Of a DNA stretch of 64,000 nucleotides, positions 34,005-45,539 are shown piece by piece. Every line of letters starts with the position of its first letter. The stretch's first letter is position 1. Source of the stretch: Mytilus californianus. Taxonomy: Eukaryota > Mollusca > Bivalvia > Mytilida > Mytilidae. The notes below the pieces were generated by a model. That model was not told the DNA's origin, did not search any database, and worked only from the letters and a program-made list of their open reading frames with translations. Position numbers and translations under genes: made by a program. The stretch covers positions 75,020,339 through 75,084,338 of the forward strand of contig NW_026262734.1 in assembly GCF_021869535.1 (NCBI RefSeq), read 5' to 3'.

Positions 34005-34457
34005 CTGTCACAATGTATAATAAATTGAGGTTATTTTTTCCGTATATTCATCCTAACATATATCTTGTTTCATTAAAAATTAATTAACTTGTTTCGTAAA
34101 TTTGCGCTTTTTCATATATCAGAAAATTCCTGAATTTGTTACACAGATTCATTCTATATAGTTCTATATACATATTTGTATTGGTATTTTTTTTTTATAA
34201 AGAATAAATAAGTTGAAGGCGTCTACTGGCTGTTTTCACAGCATTTTATTTTTCAATATTGTTTGCCGTTTACTCGTACTGAGACAACAACATGAACAAT
34301 ACAGCTTTTGAATGTCTAAATTTAGGATTCTCTGTGTCATCTCTTGAATTTCCCAATGGATATTCGACCTTTGGATTTGATATTGTAGAACCGTCGTTTT
34401 TAATCTCGTTCTCTAAATGTGTCGCAGTAAAGAAAATGTAGTTGTATGAAAACTTAC

Positions 34458-34600
34458 TTTTAAGTCTAGAACAAACACCATTACTGGTTTTGTTTGCGTA
34501 TTCTTGGTCATATACTAGGCTTAAGTACCAGTCGTTGGGATTGGAAGAACTAGCCGATGGTAAATACTTTGTTACGCATGGTAAAGTGGTCTGGTAGATT
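34458..34600 (-). CDS. Gene A exon 2 (cysteines 3-4, DWYLS motif)
   Basis: Acceptor 'ttttataacag|A' at 34600 and donor AAAA|GTAAGT at 34458/34457; 143 nt, the same as gene B exon 2. Peptide 'IYQTTLPCVTKYLPSAS', 'NPNDWYLSLVYDQEYANKTS', 'NGVCSRLK'. The LPC and NDWYLS motifs and the 34-residue Cys spacing are identical to gene B. Confidence 0.82.
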
Positions 34601-34785
34601 CTGTTATAAAATAAAAGAATATATAACTGTCTGTTCAAAGTAAGTTTGACTCCAGAATACAATAAAGGAATTAAGGGTGATTTGGGGAATAAAGTGTATT
34701 GATTGATTCTCATTAAAGTATTAGAAAAACATTATCACAATGTAAACTTCCCTAAACCTAACCTTAAAAAGATTGAATTTGTTAG

Positions 34786-34971
34786 TTATATCTTCAGGGT
34801 TGTTGCAATTTCTTCAGTAATAGGAAAACACACATAGCAGATATCAATTTTTTTTCGACTAACGTCTCTGCAGAGACTAATGCTTATGCATACAGTATTC
34901 AAAATGTACATCAATGCCAACAGCATCATAGCAATAAATACATACACAACAAAGGTGGATAATTGTCTCAT
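34786..34971 (-). CDS. Short signal-peptide-like frame inside gene A intron 1
   Basis: ATG at 34971, 'MRQLSTFVVYVFIAMMLLAL' then 'YILNTVCISISLCRD', stop at 34786. The hydrophobic start would work as a signal or membrane segment. It lies between exons 1 and 2 of gene A, and no good donor lies before the stop, so it is not an obvious alternative first exon. Probably chance or a relic. Confidence 0.2.
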   Translation of the reverse strand: MRQLSTFVVYVFIAMMLLALMYILNTVCISISLCRDVSRKKIDICYVCFPITEEIATTLKI

Positions 34972-35633
34972 TGTCAAATCTCCTTTTTTTTTTATATAGG
35001 CAAACAAAAAACAAAATTCATATTCTTATTTTTTTCTAGTTTTTCATCCGAATATAACCTCCGCTTGCAGTACTAATTGTATGTATAATGTTTGGAGGCT
35101 TTATGGCAGCCTTGGTTCGTCCATTGTAAATCATGAAAGAAAACAATGTAACTGAATCAAAGATATGGCACGTAAAATGTTACAATATTCTTAAGACATA
35201 CAACGGAGAAAATGTCTTGCGTTGATTTTTCCATTAAATTTGGACTAAGAGTAAATGTTGATATGCACTCTAGAAACTTGCAAAGAAAAATAAACCTTCG
35301 TAACTTATTTTTCGAAATATTTCAATTTGTTTTATATTCCAATACCTTTCCGTAAAAGTTATAGAAATTTCAAATGGATAGAAATATTTTCGACCATTTT
35401 GTGCAAAATGTTCTGCCGTCATATGGCTTTACTAAGTAAATCGCAAACTGAAAATTGAATTAGATGTAATCTATCAAAAGTCATTCAATTCAATAATTGG
35501 TAATAGAATGCCGTAAACACGGTATTTCCACTAAAAGTACATGCAGTAAAAAATCTACCAATTTTGTTCTTGTAATTTTGATATAATATATCATTCTTGA
35601 AGCAATACACTAAGAAAAAATGGGGGTCCATGT

Positions 35634-37137
35634 GTTATAAAAATAAGAAGATGTGGTATGATTGCCAATTAGACAACTCTCCACAAGAGACCAAATGACA
35701 CAGAAATTAACAACTATGTGCCACCATACGGCCTTCAACAATGAGTAAAACCCATACCGCATACTGTGGATTTATTATTATTCGTTGGATACCAATTTCC
35801 GTGAATTTCGTGGGTACAGGTGAACCACGAATTAAATGTTCAATGAATAACAAATTTCCTTTAGACTTGTATGCAGACTTCGGCAAAACCACGAAATTAA
35901 ATATCCACGAACATGCAAGTTTTCCTTAATCCATGAAAATTGGTACCCACGAAAATAAATGAATTCACAGTAGTCAGCTATAAAAGGCCCCGAAATGACA
36001 AATGTAAAACTATTCAAATGAGAAAACTAACGGCCTCATTTATGTACAAAATAATGAACGAAAAACAAATACGATATACAGCAACGAACGACAACCACTG
36101 AATTACAGACTCCTGACTTGGGACAGGCACATACAGAATGAGTCGGTGTTAAACTAGTTTGTTGGCGCACCAAACCCTCCCACTAACTTAGGAAAGTGGT
36201 GTAACGGCACAACAAGAACGAACTATGCAAAACAATAAATGAAAAACAAATATGAGAAACAGCAAAAAAAGACAACCACTCAATTACAGGCTCCTGACTT
36301 GGGACAGGCACATATAGAATGTAGCGGCGTTAAACTAGTTTGAAGGCACGCCAACCCTCCCCCTAACTGGGACAGTGGTGTAACAGTACAACATAAGAAC
36401 AAACTATAAAAATCAGTTGCAAAGGGCTTAACTCATCAGATCGATACAAAGCAGAAATACATCAAACAAAACACAGAGTGGACATGGCAGGTTACTTATA
36501 CATCCGCACAACAAAAGACAATTAGTACAGATCTGAGAGTACTTGCAGTTACTGACAGTTAGTTCAAAGTCAATAACAACTAATAAAAAAATCATGCATC
36601 TAAGACTAAAATATCAATCAGTACACATCCAACATTCAATGGATTTAGTGTACAGACGTCATTAACAGTCAGAGAAAAACATTACCTTGTGTAATGCCAA
36701 GATACAGGTATCGACAGATTGTAGAGCCACGAATGTGCATATGTATATAAAAATAATAGTTAGTTTGATTTTAATTTACTGATAACAAATCAATATTAAT
36801 ATCAATAAAAACAATATTCAAAGATCTAATTATAACGTTGAATTGGTAACCTTTTAGAATAAGTTTATTTAAAGGATCGATAAGTTTACCCGGATCGTAT
36901 CTAAATTTCCTGGCTCGGTAAACAACATCTCCATAAAAATAATATGTGCTATCATGTTAAAAATACGTTTTCTACAGCTACAACCAAACTTCCAAACCAA
37001 ATCTTTATATCTATGGAAGAATTTAGTAAAGGTTTAAAGTAATTCGTGGTAACGAAATCCCTGACTTAATAATTTACCAGTAATACATAGATTACGCTCA
37101 TTGAAATCAAAAACGTCACAACAGACACGGGCATAGT
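35634..37137 (-). mobile_element. Penelope-like family 1, 3' part, 5'-truncated
   Basis: Corresponds to about 183-1290 of the first copy. It ends (left) at 'ataagaagatgtggtatgat' and is truncated (right) after 'cagacacgggcatag'. A stretch of about 170 bp is duplicated in tandem inside it (36050-36215 and 36218-36380, both with 'ctcctgacttgggacaggca'). It is interrupted by the MITE at 35764-35970 and lies in intron 1 of gene A. Confidence 0.75.
35762..35972. mobile_element. MITE, 207 bp, TIRs and TA target duplication
   Basis: Element 35764-35970: left 'ctgtggatttattattattc', right inverse 'ctgtgaattcatttattttc', with further inner matches ('accaatttccgtg' / 'accaattttcatgg', 'cgtgggta' / 'cgtgggta'). 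The host sequence 'accgcatagtcagct', known intact from other copies of the retroelement tail, is split exactly at TA (35762-35763, 35971-35972). This fits a Tc1/mariner-type target. Confidence 0.85.
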
Positions 37138-37734
37138 TTTTTTTATAGCTAAAAACAGAAAACCTAGTTTTATCCCATTTCCCTCTTGTTGGCGCTAAGT
37201 AATGCCGCACTAAATTCTTTATGCAACATTGCCGTGTAGCATTTCCCAGTGTTTCTCAAAGCGTTATATGAATTGTTACCATAAATTGAAATTAATTAAT
37301 GATACAAAGTAAACAGTATTCAGTTGTTTCGAATTAACCGCACGATTTTTGCAATCGGTTTATTCACGATTCTCCGACATTTGAAAAATCTATGTCAAAC
37401 AATAGATGGGCTTGGTTTTTATAAACAATTAAAATTTTTGTTTAATGAAGTTATATTGAGACCTGTATACGATGTATAATATAATTTTCACATAGTCTGG
37501 GCTTCCAAAATGTCGTATATGACTTTTTTTTTTGGCTAAAACTACTTTTTCACACAAACCGGCTTGGCGGGAGGAAATCTCTGATATTCCAAAAATATCA
37601 TACATTTAATTAGACCAATTAAAACATTTGAAATAAGTCATGTTATAAGATTGACAATCTCAATTGTTTGTAAAGTTTGCCTCCAAACTGTTGTATGTAA
37701 ACTTGTTTCACCAACATCACCATGCGATGCATAT

Positions 37735-38132
37735 AGAGAAAGACACAGCATTACTACACTTGAAAACGCCGAAGTGATTGGCATCGACACGACATATTTC
37801 GTCGACTATGTTAACGAGTACTGGGTAGATGGAAACAACCGCCAACAATAGATCAATTCAGTAACATGGGACCACGCCTAACAATCACTTAGAGGGATGG
37901 CACAGCAAACTAAAGAAGCACGTCAACCATGCTCAAACAAACACCAACATCCTGATAGAAAAAGCAAATCATATAAAAGGAGTAGCTGGTGGAACTCAAC
38001 GACCCACATCCAAGAAGTACAGAAACGTAAACAACAGATTGTCATCACTGAAAGAACGCATTTTCGGGTCGAACTTACCGTCCAGGACTACGCCGACCAA
38101 GCCACCTTCACCCTCCACATGGAAATTCGACT
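37735..38132 (+). pseudogene. MULE-type transposase C-terminal fragment
   Basis: Protein pieces in shifting frames: 'YFVDYVNEYWVDG' near 37795, then 'GWHSKLKKHVNHAQTNTNIL' near 37897, 'GGTQRPTSKKYRNVNNRLSS' and 'LKERIFGS', then 'VQDYADQATFTLHMEI' near 38090. The 'EGWHSKL' and 'HPNI..'-like spacing fits the end of MULE-family transposases common in molluscs. Stops between blocks make it inactive. Two direct repeats of about 120 bp follow (38240-38340 and 38360-38465). Confidence 0.6.
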
Positions 38133-38560
38133 GTAGTGTGTAGTGTATTTTATTGACAATTTGCTAAGAGACTCAATATATCTGTTCAGTACAAAATATT
38201 AATTCATTTTGTACATTACTTGTTATTTTCTATGAATTATTCATTGTGATTAATTTCAAGAGTTTGTAGTGCAGAATTTGTTGTGTAATACTATTAAATT
38301 TTACCCATGTTTATGCATTTTTCTGTGCAAATTTATGTATTCATAATATAACTTGTCGTTTTATTAATTATACTTGTGCTTAATTTAAAGTTTATAGTGT
38401 AGAATTTTATGTAAAATACTATTAATGTTCCCGCAAGTTGACGCATTTTTCTGTTCATAATTTCAGGATCTTGTAGTGTTTTTGTCCATTATTTCTTATA
38501 TTGTTTATCATTTTATACGGTTGTATATTTTTTTACTTTGTGAATAACTGTTGTTTGTAT

Positions 38561-40038
38561 ATGGGTCATTCTCAAAAAAAGTCGAATTTTGAAATTGCAA
38601 TTTGAATTAAAGTTCCTAATTAAAACAACCCTCTTCATAGGCAAATCATAACAAACAGTACGAATGGAACACAATATAAAAAGATGCAATCTTGTTAATG
38701 GCATACAAAAATATATTGAAACATTTTTTGATAGGTGGTGCAATATTTTGTCTCTCCTGTTACCATGTTCAAAAGATATCTCGGGTTATTTAGAAAAGGT
38801 TTCGATAAAATTTTAAGCTTGTTTTTCATAGTCAATAAGATTGTTTTCAAGAGTAAAAACTTTTATATATTTTCATTATGTGTACTGAAAAATACTTCTA
38901 AAAATTGTTTTTTAAAGGTTATGTAACCATCAGCCACGCAAGTCTAAGATAGCAATTCATAATGTTCAGCATTTTCTTTCTTTCTAATAAACCCAACATC
39001 AAGTAATTCCCTTGCATGTTGGTTTTCTTTTGTCGTTTTGTTTTTGGTAACAGGAACGTACATTAACGATATATCACCATATTAAGTTCTATCCTGTTAC
39101 CCGTTTTGTCTATCCTGTAACCGATAGAAGTATTGCATTTGTATACATTAAGACGCTGTAACCTTTAAACGAGTTCAAATAACACATGAATAACTAATCA
39201 TCCAATATGTGTTAAACTATATGTAATTATATACTTGTTTATGACGTTTCTGTCAAATATTGTCTATCCTGTTACTGTAATTACAGTAACCATAGTAACA
39301 GGATAGACATAACAGGACAGATAAATTTCTTCATTTATGAATGCTGTTGTGAAATAACTACACCCTTTAATGTATTTCTGCTGTGTTTTTGGTTTCAAAC
39401 ACGTAATTGCACTTTTTATAAGTTTAATATTGGTGTAATTGATAAATATGTTGGTAACAGCATAGACATGATAAAACGGTACCAACTAATTTTTTTCACT
39501 AAATGTCTTGATTTTTCCTTTCTCTAACACTGTTATGCAAGACACGTGCTGTGCTAAATTTTTAGGGTGCTTTGTGCTTTTGAAATCATCACTGACTAGA
39601 ACTTCCATATTCATAGGGAGAAACAATTTAACGATTGGTTAAGTAGCTGTAACAGGATATACATGCATTTCATGTACGCCGATTGAATTTAGTTTGTAGA
39701 AAAAAATGTTACATAGAATAATAAAGAATCTGTGATTTTTCGTTAGAGCTATTATAAACATTGTAAAATAGTTATTTTTGCAGATATCAAGGCAATCAGA
39801 AAATATGAAAACAAATAATTTGAAATGTATTACCCTGACACTGTACGCACATAAATTACTCAAAAATCTGATTTAAATATATTTTAATCTTATCAAAATA
39901 GATCTAAATCGTGTTTATTATTGATGGTCCGACTCATGAATCCTACAAACTTTCATTTAAACACTTACAACTGCATTTTCCTTTAAAAATATTTTTTTTA
40001 GCATAGGTGTACTGAAAGTTCGACATAGAAAATGACCC
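38561..40038. mobile_element. Non-autonomous DNA element with 'gggtcatt' ends and repeated internal motif
   Basis: Left end 'tgggtcattctcaaaaaaag' followed by 'tcgaattttg'; right end inverse 'tgggtcattttctatgtcga' followed by 'actttc': imperfect TIRs about 1.48 kb apart. Inside, the motif 'ctatcctgttac' or its inverse recurs near 38752, 39094, 39112, 39267, 39293, 39454 and 39649. One pair forms a perfect-arm palindrome at about 39260-39308. No transposase. It lies in intron 1 of gene A. Confidence 0.55.
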
Positions 40039-40473
40039 ATTAATGAGGTTTTTGGTGAAATAATTATATTTTTGTCTAATTTTACTTTAAATTTTCTCAA
40101 CTACCAATCAGTTAGATCATTCAAATTTTAGTTTGATCTGGATTCACTGTAACTCCAATTACGGATAAATTTCAATTATTCATGTTGCCAAAAAAAAAAA
40201 AAAAAAAAACACGTTTCTCCAACAAGAAATGATTTACCTTTTATACAAAAATATCAAATGTTGAAGAAACGTGAACACAACCCCTCGTTGGCAGTAGATT
40301 TCGTGCTCTTTAATTTATAGAATGTTCGTTTTCCATAGAATGCTTATTAAGAACTTATTACATTTTTGGAATTAATTTTTTAATTGTGATGCATTATTCA
40401 TTTGATATTTTGTTGTCTTGCATTTATATGAATTTTATATAATATAATTATATTTGTGCAGCTAGATACTCAC

Positions 40474-40660
40474 TGACACCACTGATTTATAGAGTTAGCT
40501 GGTTGATTGTTGTATGCTGGTTCACTGTTAACAACTGGTCCCGTTCTAGTCATACATGCCTGTAACATTCGGTTTGGTTTTGATGGTGACAGGCCGGGTA
40601 TAACTTGACACAAGGCAACATTTGTGCAGATAACCAGATAAATTCCAGCTAGTATTATAC
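40474..40660 (-). CDS. Gene A exon 1b: signal sequence and cysteines 1-2
   Basis: Acceptor 'ataattttcag|GT' at 40660 and donor CA|GTGAGT at 40474/40473; 187 nt, phase 1 in, phase 2 out. Peptide 'IILAGIYLVICTNVALC' (hydrophobic, signal-like), 'QVIPGLSPSKPNRMLQAC', 'PANSINQWC'. It aligns with gene B exon 1 from Q-[IV]-[IL]-P-G to W-C. The start Met is not in this exon; phase 1 entry demands an upstream coding exon, which I could not identify to the right. With exons 2-4 it gives about 590 residues. Confidence 0.78.
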
Positions 40661-41227
40661 CTGAAAATTATATTGTAAATATTTGTAATTTTTAATATGC
40701 TTATTTATTTCGACTTATTTCGTTTTCACTATGAGTTTAACGGTCTGAATTTTAGTATGTTAATTTTAAATAGTTTCTTTATAAAGAATATCCCTAGCTT
40801 CGTTCCAAAACGGTTATCTTTCTCCAGTACAAGGTGTTCTTAGAAAATTTGGGTTTTCAAGTGTCGGACCATTTTTGGTTTTTGTTACTTAGTAAATTTT
40901 ACTTTCGTGGAGTCCTTGCTGTCAATGTTTCATTTTGTTTCTACACGTTTTTAAGGCAAAGCGAGGTTTATTCAAGAAAGAGTGGCATAATGCATTACAA
41001 TTCTCTTGTCCAACGGAGACTTCCCAAAAACGTGGGAAATGGTTGCATAATGCGTTTGGAGTTCTCTGGTCCAACGGAGACATCCGTTCAAAAACCGTGA
41101 TCGAGTTTGATATAATTCCCAGTTTTTTGGTAAGACTGTATTGCCTAAAGCTTTATTATTAAGCGTTCTCTATTGATATACAACATTCCTTGTTCCTAAA
41201 AATGTTCTCTCATGCAAACTAAAGTGT
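40661..41227. other. Upstream of gene A exon 1b; small in-frame duplication
   Basis: No start exon was found. Near 40982-41035 and 41042-41092 two similar 50-bp stretches ('ggcataatgcattacaattc' / 'ttgcataatgcgtttggagt', both then 'ccaacggagac') repeat in one open plus frame ('WHNALQFSCPTET', 'WLHNAFGVLWSNGD'). Confidence 0.35.
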
Positions 41228-41445
41228 CAATTAGTACACATCCAACGGATTTAGTGTAAAGTCATCATAAACAGTCCGGGAAAAGAAATGTTGCAATCCC
41301 AAATTATAAATAGTATCGACAGGATGTAGGACAAAACAAATCATAATTTAATAGCATATTTAGTTATTTTAATCTATCCCAAACAAAGTCAATATTAGTA
41401 CCGGTAAAACAATATTAAGAGATCTTACTATAGTACTAAATGTAT
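41228..41445 (-). mobile_element. Penelope-like family 1 internal fragment
   Basis: Matches 770-1000 of the first copy ('cacatccaacggatttagtg', 'taccggtaaaacaatattaa') without the RT or the terminal tail. Confidence 0.6.
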
Positions 41446-42092
41446 CTTTCTTGCGTTTGATTCGCCGCATTTGTTTATTGTTTTCTGGTTCCGATTTCTG
41501 ATTTGACTTTATTGTCTTACAGTTAGTTTTGTATCATCTAATTATTATTATTCCTAGCTGTGTATCACAATAACAAAGGCTCGAAGATAATTAATTAGGG
41601 AGAATACCTAGTAGAGGTTAGACATTAGTCTTTTTTTGTAGTTTTAAGTGTTAGGGACTAGTACAGCCACTTAATTCTAAATGTATCGTCTTTATCCACA
41701 ATGCACCATGTTTCCGTATTTATCATGTCTAATATAATGTCGATGCTTCCCTGTTATTGGACTGTTATTCAGTCTCACATGGGGACAAAGGCTGTCATCT
41801 GTTACATTCATGTTATCTTCGATTGATAAGTTTTGTGGTTTTTATAATATAATTACACCTTATGTAAGAATCCTGGGTTTTGATTGGTTGATAGCCAGTG
41901 TATTTTTCACCAATTTACTGTTATCAAATGAATATCGTTCATTTTTTAACGCCGCCGGGGTATATGCAAAAAGGATATGCCTTTTTTACCCTCTCTGCCG
42001 TGGATATTTGCCAAAAAATACTCTATCCGACTGGACGCTTGTAACGTCACGATCATCAATGCGTTTTTGAACGTTAACATTCGGTGTAATTA

Positions 42093-42237
42093 AACAGATA
42101 TAGCATGTTCTTGAGGGGTATTTGCGAAAAATACCAGTCTTGAGAATGAATTTCCCTCGACTTACGGCTCGCGAAATTTAACATTCTCTCGACTGGTATT
42201 TTTCGCAAATACCCCTCCTTAACATGATATATCTGTT
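42093..42237. repeat. Fold-back palindrome, arms about 56 bp
   Basis: Left 'aacagatatagcatgttctt' ... 'gaggggtatttgcgaaaaat'; right 'atttttcgcaaatacccctc' ... 'aacatgatatatctgtt'. The loop holds 'cctcgacttacggctcgcga'. Upstream sequence from about 41860 may belong to the same element. Confidence 0.8.
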
Positions 42238-42404
42238 CATGATACCGACTCTCCAGGACAGTTGACTATTGACGTGTTCGGCTATTACGTTATGTCCCTC
42301 CTTCATAATAAAGTTCCTCGTATAAGTTGTGCGTTGCGCTGACCGTTCCTGATTATGGCTATGTTTAAAAGGTAATAAATGATCATAAATGAGACATATA
42401 AAAA

Positions 42405-42600
42405 TAAAAAGATGTGGTATGATTGCCAATCAGACAACTCTCCACAAGAGACCAACTGACACAGAAATTAACAACTATAGGTCACCGTACGGCGTTCAAC
42501 GATGAGTAAAACCCATACCGCTTAGTCAGCTATGAAAGGCCCCGAAATGACAAATGTTAAACAATTCCAACAAGAAAACTAACGGCTTAATTTATGTATG
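42405..42600 (-). mobile_element. Penelope-like family 1 tail fragment
   Basis: 'aagatgtggtatgattgcca' to 'aaaactaacggcttaattta', the 3'-terminal 190 bp of family 1. Confidence 0.75.
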
Positions 42601-43117
42601 CCCTACCCAACTTACTACCATTAGGTCGATAGCACTATACTGTCCTCGTAGGCATCCGTGTTATGGCAATCATGGGCAATCATGGGAATTGACGTCTTTT
42701 GTTACAAACATGATGATAAATTTTAATTGAAGTATATGAAAAACTAAGATTGCATCTATTACAACCAAAGACCTTGGCGAATGCATTTTAGTAGTAATAT
42801 ACTTTTCCGTTGTTATCTATTTTTTTCTGTGAACACGAACTTTCATACTGTGTAATAGACAGAGGTATTTTTTATAAGCATTGGGAACAGCACAGAAAAC
42901 AATGGGTGACCTTCTCAGTCTAGACTCGGGGAGATTTAGAGCTTGAAAGACCGTATGTTTACCTCCCTCTAGATGTATTTTCTTTTTTCCTGTGTCGGTG
43001 TGTTGCCGTCTCATGGAGGGTTAATATCAAACATCTCCTATTATGCATGTATACATGTATGTACTGAGTAAATTAGGTAACACGTAGAATCCTTTATATT
43101 GCATTCTTTCTTATATT
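42601..43117. other. No gene seen
   Basis: Short frames only; no recognised repeat or signal. Confidence 0.35.
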
Positions 43118-43905
43118 AAAAGAGAGGCGAAAGATACATGTACCAAAGGGACATTCAAACTCAGATGTCGAAGATAAAATGACAACGCCATGGTTAAGAA
43201 AGAAAAATACCAACAGACAAACAGCAGTACACAAAACACAACATAGAAAAATAAAGACTGAGCAACACGAAGCCCACCAAAAACTGGGGGTGATCTCAGG
43301 TGCTCCGGAAAGGTTGACCAGATCCTGCTCTACATGTGACACCCGTCGTATTGCTCATTTTAGTACAAACCCGGTGATAAGTCTAATTCGGTAGGTCACA
43401 TTCGGGGAAAAGGGGACGGGGTTGTAATTAAGACAATTAGAAAATATCCGTCGTCATCTGTGAAACGGATATTCGATAACGGTCAACCAACACGTGATGG
43501 CGTCCGTAAAATTTACGAAGGGGTGATTTCAACTTCACCAATTGGAACTCTTGGTCTAATAGCTTTCTTGTAAGCAGCAACCTTCTATCAAGAAAATCAT
43601 GGTAGGAAATACATGCCCTGGAATATCGTATCAACTGGGAGATATATATACTCCATATGCAGGCGCTGCTGGAATGTTGCTACATAGAAATGGAAAGTTC
43701 ACAATTGGGAAGCTGAAATCATCTCCTTTGTCGTAAAGTTTTGTTTTCAACCGACCCTCATTGTCAATTTCTAGACGTAAGTCGAGATATGAGGCAGACT
43801 TAACTGTATCTGTTGTATCCTTTATCTCAAGTTCGGTAGGATAGATGCGTTCAACATAAGTCACCAAATTTTGAATTATTTAGTGAGAGAACATCATCTA
43901 TATAG
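43118..43905 (-). pseudogene. Penelope-like family 2, C-terminal RT part and tail
   Basis: Minus strand from 43905: 'YVERIYPTELEIKDTTDTVK', 'SASYLDLRLEIDNEGRLKTK', 'LYDKGDDFSFPIVNFPFLCS', then 'RYSRACISYHDFLDRRLLL', 'SPLRKFYGRHHVLVDRY', 'RISVSQMTTD' and the tail ending at 'aaagagaggcgaaagataca' (inverse). It has one frameshift near 43632. 5'-truncated just downstream of the catalytic box. Confidence 0.75.
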
Positions 43906-44875
43906 CGGAAAGTGAATTGTTACGACTTTGTTGTGATTATCTTAGTTTACATATTAGTTAACTGAGTCAGAGTCAATCAAATACTGCGATAAATTGACAT
44001 TATCCACTAAATAAATAATAATGTTACACCATCAATAAGTGACAATTGTAGTTTTTTTCACAATTGACGAAATTAACTGAACACTTGGATAACCCATCTT
44101 TTATCTCAGAGGAAATGCGTTTTTGGATTTTTTTTTGTCTCGGTTAGCATTTGCAGTTTACGTCATTTTCAATTGTCATTTTTATGTTATCTTATAGGTG
44201 TAATTTGTGCTTAGTAGAGAAATAATTATTGACTACTACCAATGCTATTCAATTGATTAACCAGCGAGAAAGTAATTACGAATGTGATCTTACTCATATT
44301 ATTTGAAGATAATGATATCAAATTATTGTTTCTTACCTTTCATAATGATATAATCATAATTTCTCGTTAATTAATTTAGTAAATCGTGTCTGTTTCATAC
44401 ATTGTTGTCCGCACACATGTGTTCTGAATATTAAGTATAACCTTTGTTTAGTAAGGAACATGAATCAACGTCAAAACGTTGTTTGCATCTATTTATTTCT
44501 TTAAATTGTTTAATTACGTGTATGTGATTATTTTTCTATAAGAAATTTTGGTGTATAATTGATGTCCAGGTGAAAACAGGGGTGTCGAATAATTGTTATG
44601 TACATTTTTTATACATTATTTTAAATTAATTGATTTATTGTCATACTAAATAATTTTGACATTTGTAATGATTTATAACTTGTTATAATTGTTTAATGTT
44701 CAACAATTACATACTGTGTAATTCATGGTAGTTTTTATAGTCAAAAATTAAGTATGAAAGGACTTATTTACTGTATCCCAAGTCGTTTTAAAAGATGTTT
44801 CAAACATTAATGCTTCGCCTATGAAGGCGAGACATAGGGATTGTTCTCCTCACTATAAAGTTACTTTAAATATAA
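43906..44875. other. AT-rich, no gene; hairpin near 44807-44850
   Basis: Nothing coding. At about 44814 'cttcgcctatgaaggcgaga' followed by 'catagggattgtt' forms a hairpin with the 'ggcgagaca' end motif also found at 58491-58499, so it may be an isolated element end. Confidence 0.4.
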
Positions 44876-45240
44876 ATAAGAAGATGTGGTATGAGTGCCA
44901 ATGAGACAACTATCCATCCAAGTCACAATGTGTAAAAAGTAAACAAGTATAGGTCAAAGTACGGCCTTCAACACGGAGCCTTGGCTCACACCGAACAGCA
45001 AGCTAAAAAGGGCCCCAAAAAGACTAGTGTTCAACAATTCAAACAGGAGAACCAACGGTCTAATTTATATAAAAACGAGAAACGAGAAACACTTATGAAC
45101 CACACCAACAAACGAAAACCACTGACCTTGGACAGGTGCATAAAAATGCAGTGGGTTTAAACGTTTTAACAGGCGTCCACCTTCACTCTAACCTGAAACA
45201 GTGGTATAACATTACAAAATAAAAAGACACACAATAAAAT
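44876..45240 (-). mobile_element. Penelope-like family 1 tail, diverged
   Basis: 'taagaagatgtggtatgagt' to 'agtggtataacattacaaaa'; same order of blocks as 183-545 with many substitutions. Confidence 0.65.
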
Positions 45241-45539
45241 ATCAATTGAAATGGCTTAACTCGATCAAGAAGACAATACACAAAAACAAGTAAATATACA
45301 ATGAACGAATAAGTTTGATCTATGACACAATATAAATAAAAAGATGTTAAAGATATAAAGTTTTATATGTCATAGAATAAATAGACACTCAGTATCATGT
45401 TAACAGATTTGTTATAGTTTTAAACTTTCCATTTAACTCAATTCCAGTATAAACTATTCGATATATTGATTGATTGATTAATTTCAAACACTTTCAACAT
45501 ATAAATCTATTCAGTCAACATGGTCAAGATGGCTGAATA

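Noticed and set aside
39264-39863. Minus-strand frames with repeated 'YPVT'
   Set aside because: The repeat is the 'ctatcctgttac' DNA motif, present in both orientations and several frames, so it is not protein conservation.
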